Below are positions 54,218 through 62,264 of a stretch of DNA of 64,000 nucleotides, piece by piece. Position 1 is the first letter of the stretch. Every line of letters starts with the position of its first letter. Origin of the DNA: Prado023 sp963697345 (lineage in GTDB: Bacteria; Actinomycetota; Actinomycetes; S36-B12; CAIYMF01); the NCBI GenBank assembly GCA_963697345.1, contig CAVONS010000002.1, positions 1 through 64,000 on the forward strand, given 5' to 3'. The translations under genes and the position numbers were made by a program. The notes below the pieces were generated by a model. The model was not told where the DNA came from. It searched no databases and worked only from the letters and a program-made list of their open reading frames with translations.

Positions 54218-55282
54218 CTACTCCACGTCGCGACGGCGGAAGCTGATCCAGCTGAGCAGCCCGGCAACGATCACGAGGGCGGCCAGGGTGGCCAGGCCGC
54301 GGGTGTCGGAGATCACGATCGAACCCGGCGGCACGACGTTCTCGCCCTCATCCGGGCCGAGTGCGCCGTAGCCCTGCTGAGCCGCGTTGCGGTCGACCAC
54401 CCAGGTGATCCCGCCGGAGAGCCACGCGGCGATGTTGGTCTGGACCAACCACTGCGACCCCCACGCCCAGACCCCCTGGACCACCGACTCCACGACGGCC
54501 ACGAACCCGATCGAGGCCCCGATCGCCCATCCGGTGCTCCGGGTCAGCATCGCCACGGCGAACGACCCGGCGGCGGCCAGCGCTGCCAGGGGCAGCCATC
54601 TGAGGGCCAGCTCGCTGGCGTCCCCCAGGTTGGCCGGGGTCAGGCCCTCACCGAGTTGCGCGGCTGCGGTCACGTCCAGGTCGTGTGCGCCGGCGATCAG
54701 GGAGCCGAGCCCGAGGGCGATCAGGAGCAGAAGGCCCTGCACCAGCAGCGCCAGCACGACGACGACCAGCAGTCGCACGAGGAACACCCGTGTGCGCCGC
54801 GGTTCCCAGCTCAGCAGGAGGCCCATCGTCCGGGCGCCCCAGTCCGCACCCCCGGTGGTGGCCGCAAGCAGGAGGCAGACGAGGGCCCCGATGCCACCGG
54901 CGAAGGAGAGCAGACCCTGGAAGCTGTCCTGGTCGAACGGTCGGCGGTCCAGGTTCCACAGCGCGTTCTGCGCAGCATCCTGGGCAGTGGGCTGCCAGCA
55001 GAACTCGTCGATCTGGTCGGCACTCAGGGTCGGGTCATTGAGGCACTGCTCGTAGAACATCTGCTGCTCGGCGAGGAAGCTGTTCGCCGCCGCGTCGAGT
55101 TCGGTCTGCGTCACCCGTCCGGTCGAGAACCACATCAGGGCGCACACCCCGAGCACTGCGAGGACCGCCAGCAACGACATCCAGCGCATCGAGCGCCGGG
55201 ACCGCGCCCGCAGCATCTCCGAGCGCAGCAGGGCACCGATCCCCGGAGCGGGGGTGGTGGGCGACTCGGTCGTGGTGGTCAT
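54218..55282 (-). CDS. ABC transporter permease (ABC-2 type)
   Basis: The 354-residue membrane protein has one N-terminal helix (WMSLLAVLAVLGVCALMWF), an external loop containing CLNDPTLSADQIDEFCWQP with two Cys that may form a disulphide, and five further helices. These include GALVCLLLAATTGGADWGAR and ARLLVVVVLALLVQGLLLLI-like segments. It pairs with the ATPase gene immediately upstream (start codon overlaps its stop, ATGA). The pair is a two-gene export system; the cargo is unknown. Confidence 0.83.
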   Translation of the reverse strand: MTTTTESPTTPAPGIGALLRSEMLRARSRRSMRWMSLLAVLAVLGVCALMWFSTGRVTQTELDAAANSFLAEQQMFYEQCLNDPTLSADQIDEFCWQPTAQDAAQNALWNLDRRPFDQDSFQGLLSFAGGIGALVCLLLAATTGGADWGARTMGLLLSWEPRRTRVFLVRLLVVVVLALLVQGLLLLIALGLGSLIAGAHDLDVTAAAQLGEGLTPANLGDASELALRWLPLAALAAAGSFAVAMLTRSTGWAIGASIGFVAVVESVVQGVWAWGSQWLVQTNIAAWLSGGITWVVDRNAAQQGYGALGPDEGENVVPPGSIVISDTRGLATLAALVIVAGLLSWISFRRRDVE

Positions 55283-56202
55283 GAGCCCGCCTCCGCGTGT
55301 CCGGTCAGATCCAGGAACGCCTGCTCGAGGTCGGGTCGCACGGGCGTGATCTCACTGGCCCACAGCCCCTGGGCCCCGAGCGCCGCGTTGACGGCAGCAC
55401 CCGCGTCCGACGCGACGATCAGCTGGTCCGGTGCCGTCTGGGTCCCGGCGATGCCCTGGTCGAGGAGGACCGCGAGTGCGCGACCTGCCTCCGCGATCCG
55501 CAGGGCGAGCTGTGCCTGGGTGCCGGCCATGGCAAGCACCTGGCTGACCGGCCCTGAGGCGATGAGTCGACCGCGGCTGAGGATGGTCACCGCGTCGCAC
55601 ACGGCCTCGACCTCGGCCAGCAGATGGCTGGACAGGAACACCGTGGTGTGCCCGTCGGATCCCAGCCGCCGGACCAGCTCACGGACCTCCACCATGCCTG
55701 CCGGGTCCAGGCCGTTGGTGGGCTCGTCGAGGATGAGCAGCTCGGGTGATTTCAGCATGGCGGCGGCGATGGCCAGGCGTTGGCGCATGCCCAGCGAATA
55801 GCCCTTCACCCGGTCATCGGCGCGATCGGCCAGGCCGACCAGCTCGAGCATCTCCTGGACCCGGCTCCCGGGCAGCCCTGCCAGGGTCGCCAGGATCTGC
55901 AGGTTCCGCCGGCCCGAGAAGCTCGGGAACAGCTGCGGGGTCTCGACCAGGGCTCCCACGGAGCCGACCACTGCGGGAAGGCCACTGGGCACCTGGGCGC
56001 CCAGGACGTGCACCTGCCCGGCATCGGGGGCGACCAGCCCCAGCAGGATCCGGATCGTGGTCGTCTTGCCCGATCCGTTCGGGCCCAGGAAGCCGTGCAC
56101 CCCGCCGCGTGGGACGGCCAGCGTCAGGTCGTCCACCGCGACAGTGCTGTGGCCCCGCACCCCCCCGTAGGCCTTGCGCACGTGCTCGAGTTCGATGACC
56201 AT
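55279..56202 (-). CDS. ABC transporter ATP-binding protein
   Basis: The 307-residue ATPase has Walker A GPNGSGKTTT (about 40-49), a Q-loop near ETPQLF, the signature YSLGMRQRLAI and Walker B LLILDEPTNGLDPAG, then the H-loop VFLSSHLLAEVE. The C-terminal 90 residues (LALRIAEAGRALAVLLDQGI onwards) are a DUF4162-like extension common in drug/lantibiotic-type exporters. Overlap with the permease gene marks a two-gene operon. The ATG 56202 was chosen because MVIELEHVRKAYGG is the family start. Confidence 0.87.
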   Translation of the reverse strand: MVIELEHVRKAYGGVRGHSTVAVDDLTLAVPRGGVHGFLGPNGSGKTTTIRILLGLVAPDAGQVHVLGAQVPSGLPAVVGSVGALVETPQLFPSFSGRRNLQILATLAGLPGSRVQEMLELVGLADRADDRVKGYSLGMRQRLAIAAAMLKSPELLILDEPTNGLDPAGMVEVRELVRRLGSDGHTTVFLSSHLLAEVEAVCDAVTILSRGRLIASGPVSQVLAMAGTQAQLALRIAEAGRALAVLLDQGIAGTQTAPDQLIVASDAGAAVNAALGAQGLWASEITPVRPDLEQAFLDLTGHAEAGS

Positions 56203-56350
56203 GGCGCGACAGTAGGCCCCCACCGCAACTCTGCGCCCGGGGCGCGCGGGCTCGCACGGGGCGGTGATTGACACTTCGTGAGGCGGGGCGAAGACTGGCG
56301 CGGCCGGGCAGGGAACCGGCGTTGTGCAGGCAGCGGGAGGGGTCGACATC

Positions 56351-56746
56351 GTGGTTGCTCAGGAACGGGTCGGATTCCGACCTCCGCTCACCACGATCCT
56401 GCCTGTCGCAGTCGTCCTCGTCCTGGTGGGGCTCATCTTCCCGTCCGACGGCATCTGGGGTTTCGTGCTCGTCTTCCTCACCGTCTTCGGGGTCCTGCGG
56501 ATGCGCCAGCTGACGGTGCTCACCGATGAGCACGTCGAGGTGACCGTGGTGCGGACCCGACGGATCCCGTGGGCCGACATCGAGGGGTTCGAGGCTGGAT
56601 CGGGGATGCGCGGTGGGACGATCGTCCACACGTCGGGCGGGGACGTTCATGCGATCTCCCCGTGCTCGTGGTGGGGCGGGCCGGCCAGCCCGTCTGACCT
56701 GGAGACCCTCGCCCGGATGCGGGCGTCCAGGGCCCGTCGCCGGTAG
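56351..56746 (+). CDS. Small membrane protein with PH-like domain (DUF2581/PH-6 type)
   Basis: The 131-residue protein begins at GTG 56351 with GGGAGGGG eight bases upstream. Two hydrophobic helices (LTTILPVAVVLVLVGLIFP and IWGFVLVFLTVFGVL) are followed by a PH-like beta module: LTVLTDEHVEVTVVRTRRIP, WADIEGFEAGSG and GGTIVHTSGGDVHAIS. Actinobacteria have many such proteins of unknown role. No partner gene can be identified: the ABC genes are divergent and the macro-like gene is convergent. Confidence 0.75.
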   Translation: MVAQERVGFRPPLTTILPVAVVLVLVGLIFPSDGIWGFVLVFLTVFGVLRMRQLTVLTDEHVEVTVVRTRRIPWADIEGFEAGSGMRGGTIVHTSGGDVHAISPCSWWGGPASPSDLETLARMRASRARRR

Positions 56747-56772
56747 CCGACAGGGTCGGCTGGTCTCGGGGA

Positions 56773-57159
56773 TCAGGTCGGGGAGTCGCGGAACAGCGCC
56801 TCAGCCCAGCGCTCGAGCATGGCCGGGGTGCTGGCGGCGATGATCACCTCGTGCACGGTCGTCGGCGTCGACTTGAGCACGGTCAGGGCGACTCGGGTGA
56901 CCTCCTCCAGCGGCCACGGCCCACGGGCAAGGATCGCGGGGAGGGCCATCGATGTGGCTCCCCGGGCGTTGGCCGCCGCCACCGCGTGCCGGTAGGCCTC
57001 CGGCAGCGTGTGCTGGGGGCCAGATGGTCCTTGCCAGCGGGGTGCCACCACGGTCACAAGGCGGCCATCCTCGGCGGGCCGCGATCCGGCCAGGATGATC
57101 ACAGCCGCTCCCGTGTCCTCGGGTCTGCCCAGCACCACCCGGATCCGCGGACTGCGCAT
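56773..57159 (-). CDS. Truncated macro-domain-like protein
   Basis: The 128-residue protein matches the C-terminal half of macro domains: a strand like VVAPRW, then LPEAYRHAVAAANARGATSM, ALPAILARGPWPLEEVTRVA and the last strand-helix VHEVIIAASTPAMLERWAEAL. The N-terminal part is short (RIRVVLGRPEDTGAAVIILA) and lacks the NAAN and GGGVxxAI loops that bind and hydrolyse ADP-ribose; no usable residue in the frame upstream supplies them. It may have lost ADP-ribose chemistry or bind another ligand. The gene is intact as an open frame. It lies convergent to the PH-like gene and divergent from WS/DGAT. Confidence 0.68.
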   Translation of the reverse strand: MRSPRIRVVLGRPEDTGAAVIILAGSRPAEDGRLVTVVAPRWQGPSGPQHTLPEAYRHAVAAANARGATSMALPAILARGPWPLEEVTRVALTVLKSTPTTVHEVIIAASTPAMLERWAEALFRDSPT

Positions 57160-57285
57160 GCACCCACGGTCGCACCAGGAGTCCGGGGGCGCAAGGCGCA
57201 CGCCGAGCGCTGCGTGGCCCGTGGCACGAGCGCAGGGTCCAACGACTCTGGGACAGATCCACGCCGGGGCATACCCTCGGCAGAC

Positions 57286-58638
57286 ATGGGAACGCATCAC
57301 ATGTCTGCCGTGGACAGCGCCTGGCTGCGCATGGACCAGCCAGGCAACCTGCTCGTCGTCAACGCGGTCATGTGGTCCTCGCAGACCGCTGACTTCACCC
57401 AGTTCAAGCAGACCATCGAGGAGCGGATGATCAACCGGTTCCCTCGGTTCCGGCAGCATCCGGTCGCCTCACGGATCCCCCTGGGCCGTGCCGAGTGGGC
57501 CGACGACGAGGACTTCGATGCCGAGCGCCACTACCGATACGTGACGCTGGACGCTCCTGGGGACGAGGCGGCGCTGCAGGCGTACGTGAGCAGCCAGTCG
57601 GGGCTGCCCCTGGACCACGCACACCCCCTGTGGGAGATCCACTTCATCACTGGCTACCGGCAGGGCACAGCAGCCCTCTTCCGCCTCCATCACGCGATCG
57701 CTGATGGGATTGCGCTGACCCGGGTGATGCTCTCGCTGACCGATGACGGGCCCCAGGACGGCTTCGCCGAGGGGCGCGACCCCAGCTCGACGAGGAGTCT
57801 GCTCGATTCCGCGGGCTGGCTGGCTGGTCAGGGTGTCGGCCTGCTGCGCCATCCCACGCGGCTGGTGGGGCTGACGCGCACGGCGGTGCGCGACACCTCG
57901 CGGCTCGTGTACCTGGCCACGCTGCCGCCCAAGCCCCGCTCGGTCCTCAGCGGAGCGGTCGTTCCCACCAAGCTCGTCACCTGGAGCCCGCCGATTCCGC
58001 TGGCCGGGATCAAGGAAGTGGGCAGGTCGACCGGGACCACAGTGAACGACGTGCTGCTCACCGCGCTGGCCGGGGCGCTGGGCGACTACCTGGTGGAGCG
58101 GGACAGCGAACTGCCGACGATCCGGGTGATGGTGCCTGTGAACCTTCGTCCGATCGATGCCCAGCTGCCCCCCGAGCTCGGCAACGACTTCGGCTTCTAC
58201 TTCGTCGACCTGCCCACGGCGCCGATGGATCCCGCGCAGCGGCTGGCCCGCATGCACCGGCAGATCGAGGACATCAAGGGCTCTCCCGAGGCAGTCGTGG
58301 CCTTCGGGGTGCTGGCCGGCCTGGGTGCCTCGCCCAAGGTGGTCGAGGACCTCGGGATCGCCTTCTTCAGCAGCAAGGCGGCCGGTGTCGTGACCAACGT
58401 CCCCGGACCCCGGGAGCCGGTGTTCCTGGCCGGCGCCAGGGTCGATGGCCTCGTGGGCTGGGTGCCGCGGGCCGGCGACATGGGTTTCGGGGTGTCGATC
58501 TTCTCCTACGCCGGGCAGGTCACCGTGGGCTTCTCCACAGACGCCAACCTGATCCCCGACCCACATCGCCTGCAGGAGCTGGTCCTCGGGGAGGTCGATG
58601 CGCTGCTGGCGCTGGCCGGGCGGACCGCTACTGCGTGA
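57286..58638 (+). CDS. Wax ester synthase/diacylglycerol acyltransferase (WS/DGAT)
   Basis: The 450-residue protein has the active-site HHAIADG (residues 135-141) and the family blocks LSAVDSAWL-like MSAVDSAWLRMDQPGN, PLWEIHFITGY, TVNDVLLTALAGAL and NDFGFYFVDLP. The C-terminal NVPGPREPVFLAGARV with GFGVSIFSYAGQVTVGFSTD is also typical. It would esterify fatty acyl-CoA with diacylglycerol or alcohols, making storage triacylglycerol or wax esters. No lipid operon is adjacent. TACCCT eight bases upstream suggests a leaderless start. GTG/ATG starts further upstream give no homology. Confidence 0.9.
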   Translation: MGTHHMSAVDSAWLRMDQPGNLLVVNAVMWSSQTADFTQFKQTIEERMINRFPRFRQHPVASRIPLGRAEWADDEDFDAERHYRYVTLDAPGDEAALQAYVSSQSGLPLDHAHPLWEIHFITGYRQGTAALFRLHHAIADGIALTRVMLSLTDDGPQDGFAEGRDPSSTRSLLDSAGWLAGQGVGLLRHPTRLVGLTRTAVRDTSRLVYLATLPPKPRSVLSGAVVPTKLVTWSPPIPLAGIKEVGRSTGTTVNDVLLTALAGALGDYLVERDSELPTIRVMVPVNLRPIDAQLPPELGNDFGFYFVDLPTAPMDPAQRLARMHRQIEDIKGSPEAVVAFGVLAGLGASPKVVEDLGIAFFSSKAAGVVTNVPGPREPVFLAGARVDGLVGWVPRAGDMGFGVSIFSYAGQVTVGFSTDANLIPDPHRLQELVLGEVDALLALAGRTATA

Positions 58639-59362
58639 TCCTGATCCGCAGGCGGCGGAACCCCTTGCCCTTGTTCTCCACCTTGACGACCTCGATCCCC
58701 CCGATCTGGCGGGTCGAGGCCACGTGGGTGCCGCCATCGGCCTGGGTGTCCAGCCCGACGATGTCCACGATCCGCACGATCTCGAGGTCGGCGGGCAGCA
58801 GGGTGGTGGCGGTGCGGATGATGTCGGGGATCGCGAAGGCCTCATCGCGGGGCAGGTTGCTGACCTCGATGGCCCGATCCGCCGACACCTCGACGGCGCA
58901 CGCCTCGGCCACGGCCTCCTTGAAGCCGGGTGGCACCTCGGGCAGGTTGAAGTCCATGCGGGCCTGGAACGGCTCCATGTTCCCGCCGGTGACCAGCGCG
59001 CCGAAGTCGCGGAACACCACGCCGCTGAGCAGGTGAAGCCCGGAGTGCGTGCGCATGAGGGCCGTTCGGCGCTCGTCCTCGATGGCACCGCGCACGGGTG
59101 TGCCGACGGGTGGCACCGGGTCCTCGTCCTGGGGCACCAACCGTGCATCGTCGCCACGCCGGCATCCGACGATCCGGGTCTGGACCCCGCCCCAGAGCAG
59201 CACTCCGTGGTCCGGGGGCTGGCCGCCCCCGCCCGGGTAGAACGCTGACCGGTCCAGGACGATCCCGTCCGGGTCCACGTCGAGGACGACTGCATCCCAC
59301 TCGCGCAGCGTCGCGTCAGCCAGGTCGAGGCGTTCGGTTCGTCCAGCGTGATCAGCACCCAT
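58628..59362 (-). CDS. Alanyl-tRNA editing protein AlaX-like
   Basis: The 244-residue protein matches free-standing AlaRS editing domains, which hydrolyse mischarged Ser- or Gly-tRNA(Ala). FYPGGGGQPPDHG is the entry motif, the metal-site H-x3-H is in MRTHSGLHLLSG (about 103-107), and the C-terminal site reads QADGGTHVAS (about 205-214). The usual Cys of the CGGTHV motif is replaced by Asp, while the following His is kept. The gene is 41 bases downstream of the dehydrogenase gene on the same strand, so the two are probably co-transcribed. The longer frame starting at 60259 is rejected because its first part is antisense to nothing but out of frame in that gene. Confidence 0.83.
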   Translation of the reverse strand: MGADHAGRTERLDLADATLREWDAVVLDVDPDGIVLDRSAFYPGGGGQPPDHGVLLWGGVQTRIVGCRRGDDARLVPQDEDPVPPVGTPVRGAIEDERRTALMRTHSGLHLLSGVVFRDFGALVTGGNMEPFQARMDFNLPEVPPGFKEAVAEACAVEVSADRAIEVSNLPRDEAFAIPDIIRTATTLLPADLEIVRIVDIVGLDTQADGGTHVASTRQIGGIEVVKVENKGKGFRRLRIRITQ

Positions 59363-59403
59363 GGCAGCGACAATAGCGGCGCTGTCCGCCGCCCGGGGTC
59401 CTC

Positions 59404-60546
59404 TCAGAACGGGTGGTGCGGGTGCTCTCCCGAGCGCCCCTGGAAGGACAGGATCTTCGGGTTGAGCACCACGCCTGACCGGATCTCGATGGCCGACCGG
59501 ATCGTCTGGTCCTGGTCCCACGCCTGCGGTCCGCCCATGACCGTGCCCAGGAAGGGGATGAGGGCCTCGCTGATGCCCCATGTCGCGCTGTTCCACAGGT
59601 AGGTCGGGCTGTGGTCGACCCCGTAGTAGGACACGCCATCGCCCACTGTCAGCATCGGGTCCTCGAAGCTGGTCGGCTGGGCGAAGTCGAAGCCCATCGC
59701 CTCGTCGCACGACACATCCACGATCAGGGTGCCCGGCTTCAACTCGGTGAGGTCCTCGCCGACCAGGAACATCATCGGGGAGTCGGTGTCCTGGAACACG
59801 CAGTTGACGATGATGTCGTGCTCGGCGAGGAACTGCGCCGCGGGCACCGGGTCCGAGGCCGTCTCGACCTGGATCCGGCTCCGGTCGTCCTCGGTCCGGA
59901 ACATGTGGGACATCACCACCGAGTGCATGGGGGAGGCCACAGCTGTGACGTCCCGCATCGTCAGCACGGTCACGTCGTGGATCCCGAGTCCCCGCAGCGC
60001 GGTGATGGCTCCGCGGGCGGTGTTGCCGAACCCCAGGACGGCGGCGCGCAGCTGCCTGCCGTAGTGCCCGGTGGAGCCCGACAGCGTCAGGGCGTGGAGC
60101 ACTGAGCAGTAGCCTGCGAGCTCGTTGTTCTGGTGGAAGACATGCACCACGAAGTCCCCCGAGGGGGTCATGTGGTTCATCGCCTCCCAGGCGATCAGGG
60201 TCAGGCGCTTGTCGATGGCAATCTGCGTGAGGTCCGGGTCCTGCACCGCGTGCGGCCAACCCCAGAGCGTCTGACCCTCGTGCAGGCTGTGCAGGTCGTG
60301 CAGGGTGGGCTTGGGCAGGAGCACCACGTCGCTTGCCGCGATGACCTCCTCGCGCGGGAGCAGGCGGGCGACGTACTCGGCCAGGTGCTCATCGGAGACC
60401 CCGTAGTGCTCCCCGTACCCGCGCTCCAGGACGATGCGGGCCAGGAGGTCCGGCTCAATCCGATCGAAGTGCTGCGGGTGGATCGGCAGCCGGAACTCGT
60501 TCTCCTTGCTCGAGGTCGACAGCACTCCGAGTCTGAGCTCCTCCAT
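59404..60546 (-). CDS. N5-(carboxyethyl)ornithine synthase / alanine-dehydrogenase-like protein
   Basis: The 380-residue protein belongs to the alanine dehydrogenase/PNT superfamily and looks closest to N5-(carboxyethyl)ornithine synthase. It opens LGVLSTSSKENEFRLPIHP, then PKPTLHDLHSLHEGQTLWGW, the NAD(P) site AAVLGFGNTARGAITAL and VDVSCDEAMGFDFAQPTSF. That enzyme reduces the imine of pyruvate and ornithine. The assignment is by family pattern only. A GGAGGGG precedes the start, and a perfect palindrome (60580-60592) lies 34 bases upstream. AlaX follows in the same operon. Confidence 0.75.
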   Translation of the reverse strand: MEELRLGVLSTSSKENEFRLPIHPQHFDRIEPDLLARIVLERGYGEHYGVSDEHLAEYVARLLPREEVIAASDVVLLPKPTLHDLHSLHEGQTLWGWPHAVQDPDLTQIAIDKRLTLIAWEAMNHMTPSGDFVVHVFHQNNELAGYCSVLHALTLSGSTGHYGRQLRAAVLGFGNTARGAITALRGLGIHDVTVLTMRDVTAVASPMHSVVMSHMFRTEDDRSRIQVETASDPVPAAQFLAEHDIIVNCVFQDTDSPMMFLVGEDLTELKPGTLIVDVSCDEAMGFDFAQPTSFEDPMLTVGDGVSYYGVDHSPTYLWNSATWGISEALIPFLGTVMGGPQAWDQDQTIRSAIEIRSGVVLNPKILSFQGRSGEHPHHPF

Positions 60547-60579
60547 GGCGGTCGTACCCCTCCGTCGTCGGTGCGACCC

Positions 60580-60592
60580 ATGACGTCGTCAT
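60580..60592. promoter_or_regulatory. Palindrome upstream of the carboxyethylornithine-synthase-like gene
   Basis: ATGACG-T-CGTCAT is a perfect inverted repeat with one central base, 34-46 bases upstream of the ATG at 60546. Its form is the same as the tetR operator (ATGACA-G-TGTCAT) but with a different inner base; it may be the site of another TetR-type regulator. No regulator gene is nearby. Confidence 0.4.
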
Positions 60593-60701
60593 TGGCCGTG
60601 GTCACGACAATGCCACTGCGGGACACCGCATGGCCAACTGCACAGATCCTTCCCGCCCTCTGGGGCCCTGTGATCCTGGCGATCGTCGCGGGATCTGTCA
60701 C

Positions 60702-61376
60702 TCAGTTGCGCTGAGGTGGCAGCTTGCTCTGGATCCAGGCCACGAAGTCACTGCTGCTGCGGGTCTGCATCCACAGCCGCCCGGGGCCGGTGAAGTCGGT
60801 GACAAGTCCCTCCCCGCCCAGAATGGTCGACTTCCAGCTGCCGGCCTTGCGCACCGAGTACTGCACGGAGTCGTCGAAGGCCACCACATGGCCGGTGTCC
60901 AACGTCATCTTCTCGCCCGCAGCGAGGGTGTGGGACAGGATCGCGCCGTAGGCGGACAGGAGCAGGTCGCCCGAGCCCGTGCAGCGCAGCAGGATCAGGC
61001 CCTCACCGCTGAAGAAGCTCCTGCCTCCACCCCATGTGGAGTCCACGTCCACCGTGGGATCTGAGGCCACCCACGATCCGGACTGCACCAACAACGAGCC
61101 GGTCGGGTGGAGGGTCACGAGACTCATGTCGCCGGGCAGGGCGGCGGCCACGGCCACCACCCCGCCGCTTGCGGAGGTGAAGTCGTTGACGAAGAAGCTC
61201 TCGCCTCCCAAGCTGCGCCTGAGGCCCTTCATGAAGCCGCCCTGCGTCGACGTGGCGATGCTGACATCCCCTCGTGTCATCGCCATCGCCCCCGCTTCGG
61301 CGCGCACCCTTCCGCCTGCGGGAAGGGTGATCTCCCCGAAGGCGAAGGCCGGGCCTGAACTGATCTCCACCTGCAT
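60702..61376 (-). CDS. AIM24/TIGR00266-family protein
   Basis: The 224-residue beta-rich protein has the typical AIM24 elements: MQVEISSGPAFAFGEITLPAGG, VRAEAGAMAMTRGDVSI, GGFMKGLRRSLGGESFFVNDF and the late WKSTILGGEGLVTDFTGPGR followed by LWMQTRS. AIM24 proteins are widespread but of unclear molecular role. A 9-base-pair inverted repeat lies 28-50 bases upstream. It is divergent from the LOR-family gene. Confidence 0.87.
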   Translation of the reverse strand: MQVEISSGPAFAFGEITLPAGGRVRAEAGAMAMTRGDVSIATSTQGGFMKGLRRSLGGESFFVNDFTSASGGVVAVAAALPGDMSLVTLHPTGSLLVQSGSWVASDPTVDVDSTWGGGRSFFSGEGLILLRCTGSGDLLLSAYGAILSHTLAAGEKMTLDTGHVVAFDDSVQYSVRKAGSWKSTILGGEGLVTDFTGPGRLWMQTRSSSDFVAWIQSKLPPQRN

Positions 61377-61403
61377 GGGGACTCCCTGTCATTCCTCGAG
61401 GAC

Positions 61404-61426
61404 CATGCCGTCGGACAGACGGCATG
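61404..61426. promoter_or_regulatory. Perfect 9-base inverted repeat upstream of the AIM24 gene
   Basis: CATGCCGTC (61404-61412) and GACGGCATG (61418-61426) pair perfectly around GGACA. It is either an operator or a leader hairpin of the AIM24 transcript. Confidence 0.5.
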
Positions 61427-61537
61427 TGGAGCGCCGGAACCTTGGGGATCGAGGCTATGCGGCCCGGGGGAGCTTCGCTCGGCATGGCTACGTAGACCGA
61501 GGATCAGACCATCTGAACGACGTTGTCGAGGCGGTGC

Positions 61538-61569
61538 TAGAGTGCCCGAATGGAGTGTGCTGACTCCAT
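61538..61569 (+). promoter_or_regulatory. -10-like box and inverted repeat before the LOR gene
   Basis: TAGAGT (61538-61543) could be a -10 box. ATGGAGT (61550-61556) and ACTCCAT (61563-61569) form a perfect 7-base inverted repeat that would lie in the mRNA leader or at the transcription start. AAGGGA before the ATG serves as ribosome-binding site. Confidence 0.4.
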
Positions 61570-61587
61570 CCGAGGAAGGGACTGACC

Positions 61588-62130
61588 ATGCCAGGCAGGC
61601 GACGTGAGGAGCGGCGCGAGGAGCGCCAGACCTTTGGTGTGCGCGGCGACGCTGTGCGCTTCCAGATGCGCGAGAAGCTGATGTCGATCGGTGATGACTC
61701 GTGGATCGAGGACAGCAATGGGCGCAAGGCCTTCAAGGTCAACGGCAAGGCCCTGCGGGTCCGCAGCACGCTGATCCTCGAGGACCCCTCGGGCCGCGAG
61801 CTGTACAAGATCCAGGACCGTCCCGTTCGGGTGCGCGACGTGATGGAGATCGAGGATGCCAGCGGTGGCACCGCCGCCACTGTCAAGAAGGCGATGATCA
61901 CCCCGCTGCGCGAGAGGTTCAGCGTCTCGGTCCCAGGCGGAGCCGACATGGACATCCAGGGCAACATCGTCGACCACGAGTACGAGATCACCCAGGGCGG
62001 ATCGAAGATCGCCGAGGTGTCCAAGAAGTGGTTCCGGGTCCGCGATACGTACGGCGTCGAGGTCGCACCGGGGCAGAACGAGGCGCTGGTCCTGGCGATG
62101 ACAGTGTGTGTCGACCAGATCTCGCACTGA
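61588..62130 (+). CDS. LURP-one-related (LOR/tubby-like) protein
   Basis: The 180-residue protein begins with a basic head (PGRRREERREERQTFGVRG) and continues as a tubby-like beta-barrel. Its units are RFQMREKLMSIGDDSWIEDS, VRSTLILEDPSGRELYKIQD, DVMEIEDASGGTAATVKKAM, and then DHEYEITQGGSKIAEVSKKW with FRVRDTYGVEV. Bacterial LOR proteins have no settled function. It is divergent from the AIM24 gene; the two are typically single-domain beta proteins and may share control through the intergenic symmetry elements. Confidence 0.85.
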   Translation: MPGRRREERREERQTFGVRGDAVRFQMREKLMSIGDDSWIEDSNGRKAFKVNGKALRVRSTLILEDPSGRELYKIQDRPVRVRDVMEIEDASGGTAATVKKAMITPLRERFSVSVPGGADMDIQGNIVDHEYEITQGGSKIAEVSKKWFRVRDTYGVEVAPGQNEALVLAMTVCVDQISH

Positions 62131-62162
62131 TCGGTGGCCCACAGGCCCGGGCCGGCTGGCCC

Positions 62163-62239
62163 CATTGCGCAATGAAGGCTGTCGCCGCCACGACCCCGCG
62201 GTCTCGAGGCGACTAATCTGTCCGTGGCGGGCTCGCCAC
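62163..62239 (+). promoter_or_regulatory. Palindromes in the leader of the membrane hydrolase gene
   Basis: CATTGCGCAATG (62163-62174) is a perfect 12-base palindrome. GTGGCG-GGCT-CGCCAC (62224-62239) is a perfect 6-base inverted repeat. TAATCT (62214-62219) is a likely -10. The first may terminate the LOR transcript or bind a regulator. Confidence 0.4.
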
Positions 62240-62264
62240 AGGGTTCGACCATGGAGGGAACTCA

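Noticed and set aside
58628..60259. A 543-residue AlaX protein with a long N-terminal extension
   Set aside because: The extension is an out-of-frame reading of the carboxyethylornithine-synthase-like gene; AlaX similarity begins at 59362.
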